Origin: Ostrinia nubilalis
Taxonomy: Eukaryota; Arthropoda; Insecta; Lepidoptera; Crambidae
Assembly: GCF_963855985.1 (NCBI RefSeq)
Contig: NC_087097.1
Span: 5,551,001 to 5,615,000 of the forward strand
Direction: 5' to 3'
DNA length: 64,000 bases
The position numbers and the translations under genes are program-made. Positions 36,793 through 47,059 of the stretch are shown here, in pieces. The notes beneath the pieces were generated by a model. It worked only from the letters and a program-made list of their open reading frames with translations, was not told the origin of the DNA and searched no databases. The first letter of the stretch is position 1; every line of letters begins with the position of its first letter.

Positions 36793-37284
36793 TAGAAGAT
36801 ACATGGTACTTTAGTTCAATACCATAGCCATAGACTATACTCTACTCATTCACATTGCATTACAATAATTGTTTTTATTGATATGACTAAAGAAGCATGT
36901 TCTTGTATGAGTTATTAAATTATCTAAAATCGTAGAAGAAAAACCGAAATAACCGAAAAACCCGGATTTATAACTGACAAAAACCGAGTTCCAAATTGTG
37001 TCGGTTATCCGGTTTTTCGGTTATCCGGTTAACCGGTTTGCATGCCCTAATCCTGATACATAAAGTTAGCCTATTAATTTAACACAGGTACGACTGTACT
37101 CAGTGTTGCACTATCAAATGCAATTGGCGCGCCTCTATGCCAGGGTTTTTATGTTCCTGGTCAGGCTATACTTTTAATAAAGGCCTTAATATTTTTTTTT
37201 TTATGGTTTTCTAAAAATAAATCTTTGAGTTTTTTACCAGTTAGTAGAAGATCATGATGAAGATAGCAAATTTTCCCATAAGAA

Positions 37285-37340
37285 AGCTCACGTATGCACA
37301 ATGTTACCGGGTTCGATTCTGATCAGGTTCAGTTAGAGTT
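37285..37340 (+). repeat. SINE B-box-like fragment
   Basis: ACCGGGTTCGATTCTGATC contains a close match to the pol III B box (GGTTCGATTC). No A box was found upstream, so this is at most a SINE remnant. Confidence 0.25.
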
Positions 37341-37574
37341 CTCATTATAATTTTAATCATCTTTACGGTATTACGGTACACGTACTTCAAGTAGGTGTTT
37401 TGATTAATTTAAAAACCCTTTAAATACATTCACAGTTCACAGTTAACATCAAATACATAGTTCGTTACACCCAAAGTAGCCAAAAAGTTCGCAACGTGTC
37501 ATTGTTACTATTGGAATACAGAGGGCGTAGAGGTAGCATAGGCTCTCTACATAATATTCAAGATGTCCTTACCT

Positions 37575-37679
37575 ACATAGGATAGTTTTTATCCCGGTTT
37601 TTGAAACAGGGACGCGCGCGATAAAGTTTTTCTGTGACAGACAAAATTCCACGCGGGCGAAGTCGCGGGCGGCCGCTAG
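37575..37679 (+). mobile_element. Helitron-like 3' half
   Basis: From CATAGGATAGTTTTTATCCC to the terminal GCGGGCGAAGTCGCGGGC hairpin and CTAG this matches the right half of 23348-23580. The 5' half is missing. Confidence 0.7.
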
Positions 37680-37936
37680 TTCCGTATATTTGTCAACTAA
37701 TATTAATCGTAAAGCCTTATAAATACTCGAATCAAAGCAGGTACATATTAAGAACCTACTTAAATAATGCTTGAGATCTTGGTGTATCAAAGATTTATTT
37801 CAATTAAATAACCATTTTCATAAATTCTTGAGTTTATCATTATTTCAAATGACAATAATGGACACAATTAACATCCAATTACTCTAATAACACTCGAAAC
37901 ACAAGCATAGTATTTAGCTTACCATGAAGGGTTAAC

Positions 37937-38020
37937 CGCAGGACCGGTCTTTGTGGAAATCCTTGGGGGGAGGCCTTAGTCCAACAGTGGACGTCTTTCG
38001 GCTGAAATGAACGAACGAAC
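37937..38020 (+). mobile_element. RTE-like LINE tail (84 bp) with 11-bp target duplication
   Basis: Contains GGACCGGTCTTTGTGGAAAT and GGACGTCTTTCGGCTGAAAT followed by a (GAAC)n tail. The exact duplication GAAGGGTTAAC is at 37926-37936 and 38021-38031. It is one of the shortest LINE insertions I can delimit exactly. Confidence 0.85.
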
Positions 38021-38043
38021 GAAGGGTTAACGGGACTATTAGT

Positions 38044-38193
38044 CATCATTTCAGCCACAGGACGTCCACTGCTGAACATAGGCCTCCCCCAATGACTTCC
38101 ACTTCGCACGGTTGGTAGCGGCCTGCATCCAGCGCCTTCCTGCTACCTTTATCAGGTCGTCGGTCCACCTTGTGGGTGGACGTTCCACGCTGG
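38044..38193 (-). mobile_element. RTE-like LINE tail with 14-bp target duplication
   Basis: The minus strand carries the (ATG)n-tailed RTE end (plus strand GTCATCATTTCAGCCACAGG at its left). The exact duplication ACGGGACTATTAGT is at 38030-38043 and 38194-38207. Its left duplication overlaps the right duplication of the neighbouring insertion by two bases. Confidence 0.85.
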
Positions 38194-38350
38194 ACGGGAC
38201 TATTAGTAATTTGTACTAATATTCTTAAAAAAAAAAGAAATAAATTACTCGCATGTTTTATAATATTCAATGTGTGATTAAAACTACTTATTGTTTATTT
38301 TTTATCCTTAAATTGAATTAATGTCAGCACATAACTGGTTTTGTTTTAAT

Positions 38351-39255
38351 GAGGCTTCCGGCGACTGGGACCGCAATTATCTGGGACCGCGGTCCCAGTC
38401 GCCGGACCCGTAAAAAATAAATAATTTTCTTCCGGCAACTGGGACCACTCATAGATAACTTATAAAAATATGTTATTCAGGCCAAAATCGGTACAGTCAT
38501 ACGAAAAACAAATTCTAAATTATTTATATGAATATAATAGACTCGTTCTAGACATGATTTTATACTATGCGCTTAGCAATAAATATATTAAGCTAGGCCA
38601 TTTTTACATAGATTAATACAAATACTAATATTGGACTGACTTACAGTATGTAAAGCATTTTCTACCAGTAAATTATTATTTACTGAATTTCATTTATGTA
38701 GTACAACATAATTTAAAGCTTATTATTTTTCCCCTTAGAATCTACTATAAATCCACTATAAATCTACTATAAGTACTATAAATCAAACGACTAATTTTTT
38801 TATTAAATCAGTATAACCAAGCTATGGCGTATAATTTTTTTCCCAGACACTTTTATTCATGAATGTATAAATATTTCAAATAATACAATGTATTTTATCT
38901 TTTCTTTCAAGCGGTATGAGATGACAAAAGAAAAATAATAAAAGTATTCATGTGGACAATTAATCCCGCGGTTTAAGTTTTAAGCAGTATGAGTTGACTA
39001 AAACCTCGTCGATTTAAAGGTCAGGTAGCCGTTTTTAAATAAATATTTTATATTAATAAATGATGTTTTTAAATTAAAAAGGATTTTTCTTTAATTATTA
39101 CACCTAAAAAAAATGTCGTTTGACTGTACATTTTTTGATTTCAGTTATCATTTACGAGTGGTCCCAGTTGCCGGAAGAATATTATTTAATTTTTACGGAT
39201 CCGGCGACTGGGACCGCGGTCCCAGTTAATTGCGGTCCCAGTCGCCGGAAGCCTC
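38351..39255. mobile_element. Element with ~110-bp GC-rich palindromic inverted repeats
   Basis: Both ends consist of GAGGCTTCCGGCGACTGGGA, the palindrome CTGGGACCGCGGTCCCAG, a second CGCCGGA and then TTCCGGCAACTGGGACCACT; the right end is the reverse complement over about 110 bp. Each arm can therefore also fold on itself. The 690-bp centre is AT-rich and non-coding. No target duplication was found, and the superfamily is unassigned. Confidence 0.7.
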
Positions 39256-39396
39256 TGTACAGGAGGCGAGGCAGTGTTTAATATTTACGTTGATAAAGTT
39301 GTTATCGCAGCGAAATAATGGTTTATATGTATTAATATTATGTACCTATTTGAATTTGTTTGTTCTTTCCTTTTACAGATATAGATGAATAATGTA

Positions 39397-39836
39397 CAGT
39401 CACGGAATGAAAAGGTTCGTCAGTTTTCAAATTGATTCCTTCAACGAATCACGAGCACATATTACCTTTTGAAACTATGTTACAGAATAATCTCGAGTTA
39501 GAGAAAATAATCTTTAACTGTTCGCCAGTAAAGTTCAAAATTATTCAGATCAAAGTTGTTTGACGATTTAACTTGTCAAGAAGATTATTATGATTGATAA
39601 ACTAAAACCTTTTTGTTGGTTCAACCTGCCATTATCTATTAAATAAAAAAAACTATATTTTGTAACATTGCACTGATGGGATAGAAAAATAAACAAGCAA
39701 AACCTTATTCGTTAGCAAACGTCATATTTATTTAAATGTTAGCAGCACTGTTTCTTGCACGGTTATGTTGGCAGGTTTGACTCTAGTGCAAGCGAAAACC
39801 GACACTAAGGTGACGAACCTTTTCATTCCGCGACTG
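39397..39836. mobile_element. Tc1/mariner-type MITE, TA-flanked
   Basis: CAGTCACGGAATGAAAAGG at the left is mirrored by CCTTTTCATTCCGCGACTG at the right, both flanked by TA (39395-39396 and 39837-39838). CAGT starts and TA targets are typical of Tc1/mariner elements. The 440-bp body is non-coding. Confidence 0.75.
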
Positions 39837-40193
39837 TACATACGAGTATTGTGTACATACTTTCCTCAGTTGCGAACCAATCAATTCATTTAAAGTAATT
39901 GTGTACCTACTCATGTATTGAAACGAAAACATGTGTATTATTTATTTTATACTATTTTAGATAGATTTTCAATTCGCGTAAAATGAAAACAACCTCGAAT
40001 CTGAAATGAAAAAAGAATTGATGAAAATCATTTTTTTTTCTTTCTGCTTAACTTTATTTTATGGTGTGGGTCTTCAATCGAATTAAAATTCATTAGTATA
40101 CTAGACCTTAGAACCGAATCTAGAACCCCGGGTTTGAGAGAGTTCAAAATTGAAATTACTAACCACTTGACCACGAAAAGTCATCTACTTATA

Positions 40194-40388
40194 TCTATAA
40201 AAGCGAAAGGTCACTGACTGACTCACTCACTCATCACGAAATCTCAGAAACTACAAGTGCTAGGAGTCTCAAATTTTGCATGGGGGTTCCTTTTAGAACG
40301 TAGGTGCTCACTAAGATGGGATTTTGCAAAATTCAAACCCTGGGGGTAAAAACGGATAGACGCGTACGAAGTCGCGGGCGGTCGCTAG
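40194..40388 (+). mobile_element. Helitron-like element, diverged subfamily
   Basis: TCTATAAAAGCGAAAGGTCA near the start, a (GACT)n-like tract at 40213-40232, CGTACGAAGTCGCGGGCGG and a terminal CTAG followed by T match the Helitron plan. The centre differs from the 23348 family. Confidence 0.5.
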
Positions 40389-40779
40389 TTGAAAATAAAA
40401 GTACGAGTATATTTTAATCAAACAAGATACGAACGAGTAAATTAATAGAAACAGTAACAGTCAATCGCGTTGCGTGATTCATTTATTTAATGATGATAAT
40501 ATAAATTGTGGTAATGATCATCCGGATATTTGACTGTCATTGTTTAAAGAAATCGTAATTAAGTACTGTACTGTTTTATTTTTAGTGCGATATAGTTAAA
40601 TAATATTAAAGAATCCTACTTTTGCTTTAGAAATAAACCTAACCAGTGGAGACACATAATAAATACTACTAGTGAAAACTAAGTTAGTCCCGGACCTAGA
40701 ACTAAATCAAGCAGATCTTAAACATAAACATTTTTTGTATTGAAGTACCGATGATGAACATTTAAAGTAGAATAAACAT

Positions 40780-40910
40780 GCATGCAGGATATTCCTGCTC
40801 ATCACTGTCAGATTTTGCCTGCAACGGGATTCGTACCCACACCTCAGCTGGTAGTTCGGTGCTTGAACTAGCAGGCTACGTAGCCATCATGGCCTCAAAA
40901 CCATATACTT
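40780..40910 (-). repeat. Possible tRNA-derived SINE
   Basis: On the minus strand GGTACGAATCCCG resembles a pol III B box, with CTGCTAGTTCAAGCACC and GATGGCTACGTAGC upstream in the A-box region. Boundaries were not resolved. Confidence 0.35.
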
Positions 40911-41778
40911 TGACCGACAGTACGCACGGTAGAAGTCAAACAATGTCCTAAACCAAACAAGGAACTTACAAATTGATTCCTCACCTGTTAGTGGTAATTA
41001 CGATATAATAGAATAGTGGGGTACGGGCACACAACTCTGGGAACTGTCGCCAAGAAAACTAGGCGTAATTACGCTCGGCAGCGTGGGTACCGCTTGCCCG
41101 GTGATCTAATAACGTATTCAGAACCAGGAAATCAGAAGTAGCGGGATTTTCCCACTTTCGTTGCTGGGTACCTTCGGGTACAGGTACTTTATTGCTATAG
41201 GTACCCTTGCAGGATGCATGTGATGAACTATATTACCATTTAACGCCTGATAACCACAAAATTATGCAAGTCAATAATTTGAATTTGAAACGAAACGATC
41301 CTCAAAACTCTTTTCAAACTAAAACTTACATTTTGTGCCTATGTTTGGTCTCTACATTTTGATATTAAGCTTACCGAAACCAAAATTAATAAAAAAGGTT
41401 CAGCTGTGTTATCCTTTTATTGAAGCCCTACAAGACATTTTTAACTCCTACTGTTCAATACTCGTAACTCAATGAAATTATAGAATTTCATTGTGAGTCA
41501 CTTAGGAGTCTTAATTTTCAGTAATCAATGGTTGGTCAGATGGTTTTCAAATTGCTAAGCGAGATAGGTATTAAAAAAACGTGTTTCATCTTAGATCTTA
41601 TCTCCACTTACCGTCAGGTTAGATTGAGGTCTGAAGCGGACTTAGATTCGTATTCAAATGACACTCATTATGAGTGTGAATCTAGATTCAATAATAAACC
41701 ATTGATTGGTAGGATTTCATTATTTAGGTCAAGCACAAGCTTGATTCTATTCGCACAAGTTTCGATAGGTTTTACACT
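40911..41778. other. Non-coding stretch with one palindrome
   Basis: No gene supported; the 108-codon ORF at 41528-41854 runs into a Helitron and has no domain. At 41441-41516 a palindromic unit is present (CTCAATGAAATT and AATTTCATTGTGAG inside TTAACTCCTA and TTAGGAGTCTTAA). Confidence 0.45.
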
Positions 41779-41976
41779 TCCTACTAATATTGTAAATGCG
41801 AATGTTTGTGTGGATGTCTGGATGTTTGTTACTCTTTCACGCAAAAACTACTGAACGGATTTCGATGAAACTTTACAGTATTATTGTTTATTACCCAGAT
41901 TAATACATAGGCTATAATTTATCACGGACTGTGGCAAACTGAATTTCACGCGGGTGAAGCCGCGGGCAAGAGCTAG
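41779..41976 (+). mobile_element. Helitron-like element, diverged copy
   Basis: Starts TCCTACTAATATTGTAAATG, contains ACTACTGAACGGATTTCGAT and ends CACGCGGGTGAAGCCGCGGG then CAAGAGCTAG. Same structural plan as 23348 but a different interior, so it is an older or separate subfamily. Confidence 0.65.
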
Positions 41977-44200
41977 TATGCTAATAAAATCATCGATGCA
42001 CTCGCACAATCGCTAATCGCCATTCCAAAGTCCAACACCATTAATCCATTTACTATGACTCACGTCCCCAACGGACTGAGTTGGACGAAATGTTTATTTA
42101 TTCATTTATAATAACAAACGCAATTAACTTAGCAAAACAAAAGTAAAAACCACACGCAAGACCAATTTGGTAATGTAACACTAACAGTGGATTGGATGTG
42201 ACGAGAATGAAAGTTTTTCTGTTTGTAACCTTTTACGTCTGTATTCCGGAACTAAAATGGCGATTGTGTTTTATGGGATTAATTTAAGTAAAATTATGTA
42301 TAGTTAAAGCCAAAACTATTACAGTGATCGTTAAGGTACAAATATGGAAATTTTGATGAAGGAAAAGCAATTTAATTTATATTTACCACATCATTGGGGA
42401 ATCTCACCTTGAAAAACTTAGATTTCCTTCTGGTAGAGACCACCAGTTTATTTTCTGATCCCTACAAAATTCTTTATTTATTTTACAAGTAGGGTTTAAA
42501 AATTTCTTTTAATTTCTTTTACAACGTCCCAGTATTACTTTAACCCTACCACTGCTTCGGGACAATAAACAGTAGTGAAAAGTAGTAGCGCTAGAAACTC
42601 TGTCGCCATAAAGATAAGGGTTATTCTTATACACTGGCCAATTAATGCACGTTTTATTTATAAGGTACAAGACCCTATCTATCGATGAGTTGTATTCAGC
42701 GTAGTAGATAAAACATTATTAAATTACACCGAGCAGTGTGCTAAAAATAATTTATTCCGTCTTCGCACATAAGCTTATTGCCACACACAATAAGCACACG
42801 AGATCAAAACACCGATATCCAAAACGAAACCTGTATAGCCCGAGTCATTCCCCGCTTTAAAAAAAGAACGCACAAACCGTTACGGGCCGTACATAAATAT
42901 GTAGAATCCCAGGTTTGACCGCGGTGGACCGTTAGTGCGCCTGACCATTCATATTGCATTGTTCTTGGCTCGTATGCTCGAGTGTCGAGCGGTTTAAGTT
43001 ATTAGACGTGCGAGTATTTATATAGTGGTTGGGGGATAGCACCCCCGAACAAGGGCACACGAAGAATTTAATATCAAGAATTTTTTACGTGTATTTGATA
43101 TTTTTAATATGATCACTCAAGTAATGTAAGTTCCATGCGCATAATCGCCGTCATTAATAAAGCAGCAGCTATAGAAATAGATTAAAAATAAGTACCTTTT
43201 TAATTTATATGTCGTTCGAAATAGGTAATTTACAAGAAAAAAAAGAAACATAAAAAACAATGTTAATAATATCTAGCTTCGTGAAAAAACATGCAGCGAT
43301 AAAAAAAGATGTTAAAAGGTTTCGTTTTAAAAACTGGTTCAAGTTGACTTTTGCTATAAAAAAGAGGAAAAGTAAAAAATTAAAAGACAAAACAAAAAAA
43401 TACAAAGGTCGCGATGCGTTCATCACTTGTAACCACTCGAACGAAACAATATGAGAGTTTGTTCGTATTATAAGCACATCGCAAAGTGAAAGAGGAACTA
43501 AAAAGAACTTTACTTCCTTTTGAACGTACCGAATGTTTTTCTTTCTTCACCGTTATCTTCTGTAGGTCAGAGCGGGATGAAAGATGCTTTAGTTTGCTTG
43601 AAGCGAGGAAAATTTGCTTTTCAGGGCTTTGTTCTCATAGTTACTATCTACGGGTAAATGTATACTGAAAATAACTGTAAGTTAAGTTTTAAGATCTTAG
43701 AAGACTTGTTACTGGGATTGAAACAACTTTTCTTCTGTTTATTTTTATTTACAATGAAAAAATAGTTTTAGAATAATGTAACAATTTTATAACCCACCGA
43801 TGTGGTTATTAAAGTTTAATAGCTTGTAGTTATACCTCTATAGAAGTAGTGCAAGGGAAATACGTCGCTATTGCTATGGGAATTGTCAATCTTGCTTTGA
43901 CGTTATAGCTAGAAAACCAATAATAAAATATGAGAAATTCCTTTGTTGGTTCTCATAATTGAATCTACTCATATAAAAATATGTAATATTCAACAGGTAT
44001 GTCTATAACAGTTTCATCTGATTATTATAGGTCTGAATAAGTTATTATTATACCAGAAAATTCGGCAGACAGTGCCTTTACATGGCTTCTTATTAGAACT
44101 TACCCAAATGTTTTGTTCAAAGTAATTACCTGACCAAACGACAGAACACGTAAGACTTCACTTTGAATCCTTTTAATTTATCGTCATGATCATCAGGTCA
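41977..44200. other. Non-coding stretch
   Basis: No supported gene. A lysine-rich 64-codon ORF at 43260-43454 is explained by A-rich sequence. The 42890-43060 part is less AT-rich (CGCGGTGGACCG, TATTTATATAGTGG) and could be regulatory, without further support. Confidence 0.35.
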
Positions 44201-44300
44201 TTAATCCCTAATTTTTAAGTGATCCCTATGGTAACACATAACAGACATTTTGTTTTCATAGGGGTCACTTACAAATTAGGAATTGATGGTGAAAACGGGC
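44201..44300. mobile_element. Palindromic MITE family, copy 2
   Basis: AATCCCTAATTTTTAAGTGA is mirrored by TCACTTACAAATTAGGAATT and followed by GATGGTGAAAACGGGC. Same family as 24156-24269; the extreme left end is missing. Confidence 0.7.
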
Positions 44301-44373
44301 CTTAATCTCCACTGCTGCACTGCAGAAACATCACTCACTCTCCATTTTTGTAATACATTTTCTCGGCTGAGTG

Positions 44374-44578
44374 GACAGTAAGGTTCTGGAGTGGAAGCCA
44401 CGTTTCGGAAAGCGCAGCATCGGACGTCTACCCACAAGGTGGACCGACGACCTCATAAAGGTAGCAGGAACGCGCTGGATGCAGGCCGCCACCAACCGGT
44501 CATTGTAGAAATCACTGGGGGAGGTCTATGTTCAGCAGTGGACGTCCTATGGCTGAAATGATGACGATGATAATGGTG
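44374..44578 (+). mobile_element. RTE-like LINE 3' tail
   Basis: The plus strand holds GGTTCTGGAGTGGAAGCC, CACAAGGTGGACCGACGACC and GGACGTCCTATGGCTGAAAT, followed by a decayed (ATG)n tail (GATGACGATGATAATGG). A frame shift splits the C-terminal coding pattern. No clear target duplication. Confidence 0.7.
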
Positions 44579-44861
44579 ATTCTCTTTTGCTTTTGTAACC
44601 AACACATTTTTTTTTTGGGTCATATGTATGTGTTACGTAACTATTAAACTGACTTGAGTTTACATTATACCAAACATAATATTACTATAAGTTTGATAGC
44701 CAAGTTTAGTAGCACTTGCATTAGTAGCGGGTCTAAAATAAGATTAATACGTCGCTCGCGGTAACAGATGTTGTTTTAACCGCTGGAAATATCCAAGCTT
44801 TCTCAACACATGCACATGAACTTTAAATTACTTTTGTGTTTTATAACTTTTATACACTTGG

Positions 44862-44985
44862 TGGGCCTCATAAAGGTAGCAAGATGGTGCTGGATGCAGG
44901 CCTCTACCAAACAATATAGAAATCATTGGGGGAGGCCTACCTATGTTTGGCAGTGGACGTCCTGTGGCTGAAATTATTATGACGA
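44862..44985 (+). mobile_element. RTE-like LINE 3' tail
   Basis: GGGCCTCATAAAGGTAGC, GCTGGATGCAGGCC and GTGGACGTCCTGTGGCTGAA match the other plus-strand RTE tails; the end ATTATTATGACGATGAA is a worn (ATG)n tail. Confidence 0.65.
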
Positions 44986-44995
44986 TGAACTCTTA

Positions 44996-45137
44996 CGCCC
45001 GTATTCATAAACATTGCTATGTGGTCTCACAGAACGCACAGGGTGACACATGAACCAATCACAGAGCATTCAACGATGTGCGTTAGATTTGCTGCTTCAA
45101 TTAAGCAAGCATCGTTTGTGAATACTACTGGCGTTAC
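44996..45137 (+). repeat. Short palindrome-ended repeat, copy 3 of 3
   Basis: Begins CGCCCGTATTCATAAACATT and ends GCATCGTTTGTGAATACTAC, giving inverted terminal words. This is the copy with the clearest ends and defines the family also seen at 1966 and 24506. Confidence 0.6.
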
Positions 45138-45182
45138 TACTTACTCTGATGGCTCAGCGACCCAAACCGGCTTATAAAAGTT

Positions 45183-45290
45183 TTAGCCAAAGTACGTTGC
45201 CTGCTGGACATAAGTCACCCTCAAGGATTTCCACAACGACCGGTCCGGCGGTGCCTACATCCAGGTGCATCCTGCGACCTTCAGAACGAT
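45183..45290 (-). mobile_element. Degraded RTE-like LINE tail
   Basis: The plus strand carries TGCTGGACATAAGTCACCC, GATTTCCACAACGACCGG and CTACATCCAGGTGC, matching the minus-strand RTE tails at 36540 and 48814 with decay. Confidence 0.55.
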
Positions 45291-45451
45291 AAAAATGAAG
45301 TCGTACTTAAATCTATTCATGTCCTGTTTGAAACTCGAAAATAGATCACCGAATCCAACCACAAGAAAATTTGTGGAAAAGCTGCTTTTAGTAAAAAATA
45401 TTCGTGTGAATTTTCAGACTCAAATCAACTTAATACGAGTGTAATGCCGAA

Positions 45452-45732
45452 CTTGACTTACTTGACTTGACTTATGGTCCTATGTCCCCTAGATGGGGCA
45501 GAGGGCGTCCACAACAGTCCTCCATCTCGTTCGGTCTTGAGCTTCTCGCTTGATCTCGCTCCAGGTTTTGCCGATCTTCTTCGCCTCGTCCGCTACAGTG
45601 CGCCGCCAAGTTTGCCTGGGTCGACCACGTTTGCGTTTTCCTTGGGGATTCCAATCCAGAGCCTGCTTAGGGATGTGATCGGGGTCCCTTCGGAGAGTGT
45701 GGCCAATCCAGTTCCACTTAAGTAACCTACCA
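45452..45732 (-). mobile_element. LINE 3' tail with (AAGTC)n end and 11-bp target duplication
   Basis: The minus-strand frame reads KWNWIGHTLRRDP, QALDWNPQGKRKRGRPR and then DRTRWRTVVDALCP, the C-terminus of an animal LINE reverse transcriptase of RTE-like type, distinct from the (ATG)n family. The short 3' UTR ends in AAGTCAAGTC repeats. The exact duplication GTAATGCCGAA is at 45441-45451 and 45733-45743. The N-terminal half of the 128-codon ORF over it is flanking DNA. Confidence 0.85.
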
Positions 45733-45743
45733 GTAATGCCGAA

Positions 45744-46329
45744 GAAAGGTGCTAATATCTGCCCACACAAGAACATTACTACAAAATCGATCGAAAGCAA
45801 ACAATGGGAGTTTTGAACTACAAATAGGTTTAAATCATTAATCAAACGGCTAATAACGCTACCGGTGTCAAACAACCTTTGCTTATCAACTTCATCTTAA
45901 CAAAAACGCCCAAAGCCATGGTCAGCTTGAACCGATTTACACCTATTATGAACTCTGTTACGTAAGCAGTAAGCACTTAACAACGCGGGCAAGGTTATTG
46001 TCATTGACCGCGTTTATGTAGTGGAAGGGAATGCAGTAAGTTCACTTTTGGCACATTTACCACATCAAAATGCCGTTATTGCTGCAAAATCGTCTTTATT
46101 GTTACTAATAAGATGTCGCAGTATTTATTTTGACATGTCGTTATCTGTAGATTTATGAAAAGCAATTAATTGTTTTTTTTTAGGGTTTTTCAATATTAAA
46201 ACATTTATGTCTTCTGGGGTCGACATATCCTTCTAGGGTCAGCACTGGAACGCTAAGGCTCCTTTTGTCCAGAAACTTGAGATTTTGAAAGTTTTTGAAA
46301 GTTAGGTAAGGTTTTTTTTATGCGTAACG
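45744..46329. other. Non-coding stretch
   Basis: No gene or repeat was recognised. Confidence 0.4.
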
Positions 46330-46430
46330 AGGAAGCTCTTGACCTGCATCTCATCTGATGGAAAGTGATGACCAGGCCGAAGGTTCCTCTTAGCAGAGGA
46401 ATTGGCTATCTTATCTCCAACTATCGAAAT
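46330..46430 (-). repeat. Dispersed SINE/LINE-tail-like repeat
   Basis: TGACCTGCATCTCATCTGAT, GACCAGGCCGAAGG and GGCTATCTTATCTCC are the reverse of words at 32405-32525 and, less closely, 18130-18260. Confidence 0.5.
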
Positions 46431-46799
46431 AAAATAATGGAAAGGGGTTGTACAAAACATTGCAATGGGTCGAAATTCTAGGGCGTGGCCCCAATTAATA
46501 AAATCAAATTTATTTATTTCCTAGGTACTTCAGTTTCCTTATCCTTTGAGCCTTAGAGTGGTCACACTGTGCGTGTTTCCTTAATTGTGGTATTTCTAAC
46601 TGTACTATTGGGACTCATTAATAAAGGTTTCTCATTCATACCAGAGCCTGAACCGGTTATGTTGCTCATTTAAGAAATCTAATGAATTATACATTCACCT
46701 AGAAATGTGAGATCTCTTATCGTGTGTGATGTAGATTAGGTTTTCGTTAAAATTGTAACTAGGCGTGTTTCTAAGCAGAAAGCTGCGCGCAATAAAGCT

Positions 46800-47059
46800 A
46801 GGGCAGTGTAATATGTAACGAACGAACATAATATGGACTCGCTGTATGGAATGGACAGTCGTTTCGATGACTCTTTTATAATGCGAACAGCTAGGGACTG
46901 GAATTCGCTGCCTGCTGCTGTCTTTCCCGAAGACTATAATCCGGGCATCTTCAAGGCGAGAGTAAATACGCACTTACAGGGCAGATATGTACCATCCTAG
47001 ACTGCATCCCACTTAACATCAGGTGCGATTGTGGTCAAATAACTGCCTTGTTATGCATA
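46800..47059 (+). mobile_element. CR1/Jockey-like LINE 3' tail, interrupted
   Basis: The plus-strand frame at about 46857-47000 reads SFIMRTARDWNSLPAAVFPE, then DYNPGIFKARV, and stops. The 3' UTR runs to GTTATGCATA, where an 809-bp element is inserted; the A-rich tail resumes at 47869 (CATATAAAATAAAAAAATAA). Compare 3950-4147. The antisense 92-codon ORF is a shadow. Confidence 0.75.

Larger units (their letters stand above)
35754..37049. mobile_element. hAT-like element with 8-bp target duplication, nested
   Basis: Terminal inverted repeats TAGGGCATGCAAA / TTTGCATGCCCTA fit the YARNG start of hAT elements, and an exact 8-bp duplication ATCCTGAT lies at 35746-35753 and 37050-37057. Both ends carry many CCGGTTTTTCGG and CGGTTATCCGG words, which may be subterminal transposase sites. 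The 1296-bp body has no transposase ORF and contains an RTE tail at 36540-36792. It is a non-autonomous hAT. Confidence 0.8.
35122..37168. mobile_element. Outer TA-flanked element of a three-level nest
   Basis: TAGCCTGACCAGGAACATAA at the left is mirrored by TTATGTTCCTGGTCAGGCTA at the right, and the inverted repeat continues over AAACCCT. TA flanks both sides (35120-35121 and 37169-37170). Without the inner hAT-like insertion the element is about 743 bp. No transposase is visible. It is probably a Tc1/mariner-type or other TA-targeting non-autonomous element. Confidence 0.7.

Noticed and set aside
43260..43454. Lysine-rich ORF as a nuclear protein
   Set aside because: Its composition follows from A-rich DNA; no domain or conservation evidence.
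45489..45875. 128-codon ORF as a host gene
   Set aside because: Its recognisable half is a LINE C-terminus with (AAGTC)n tail and an 11-bp target duplication; the rest is flanking DNA.
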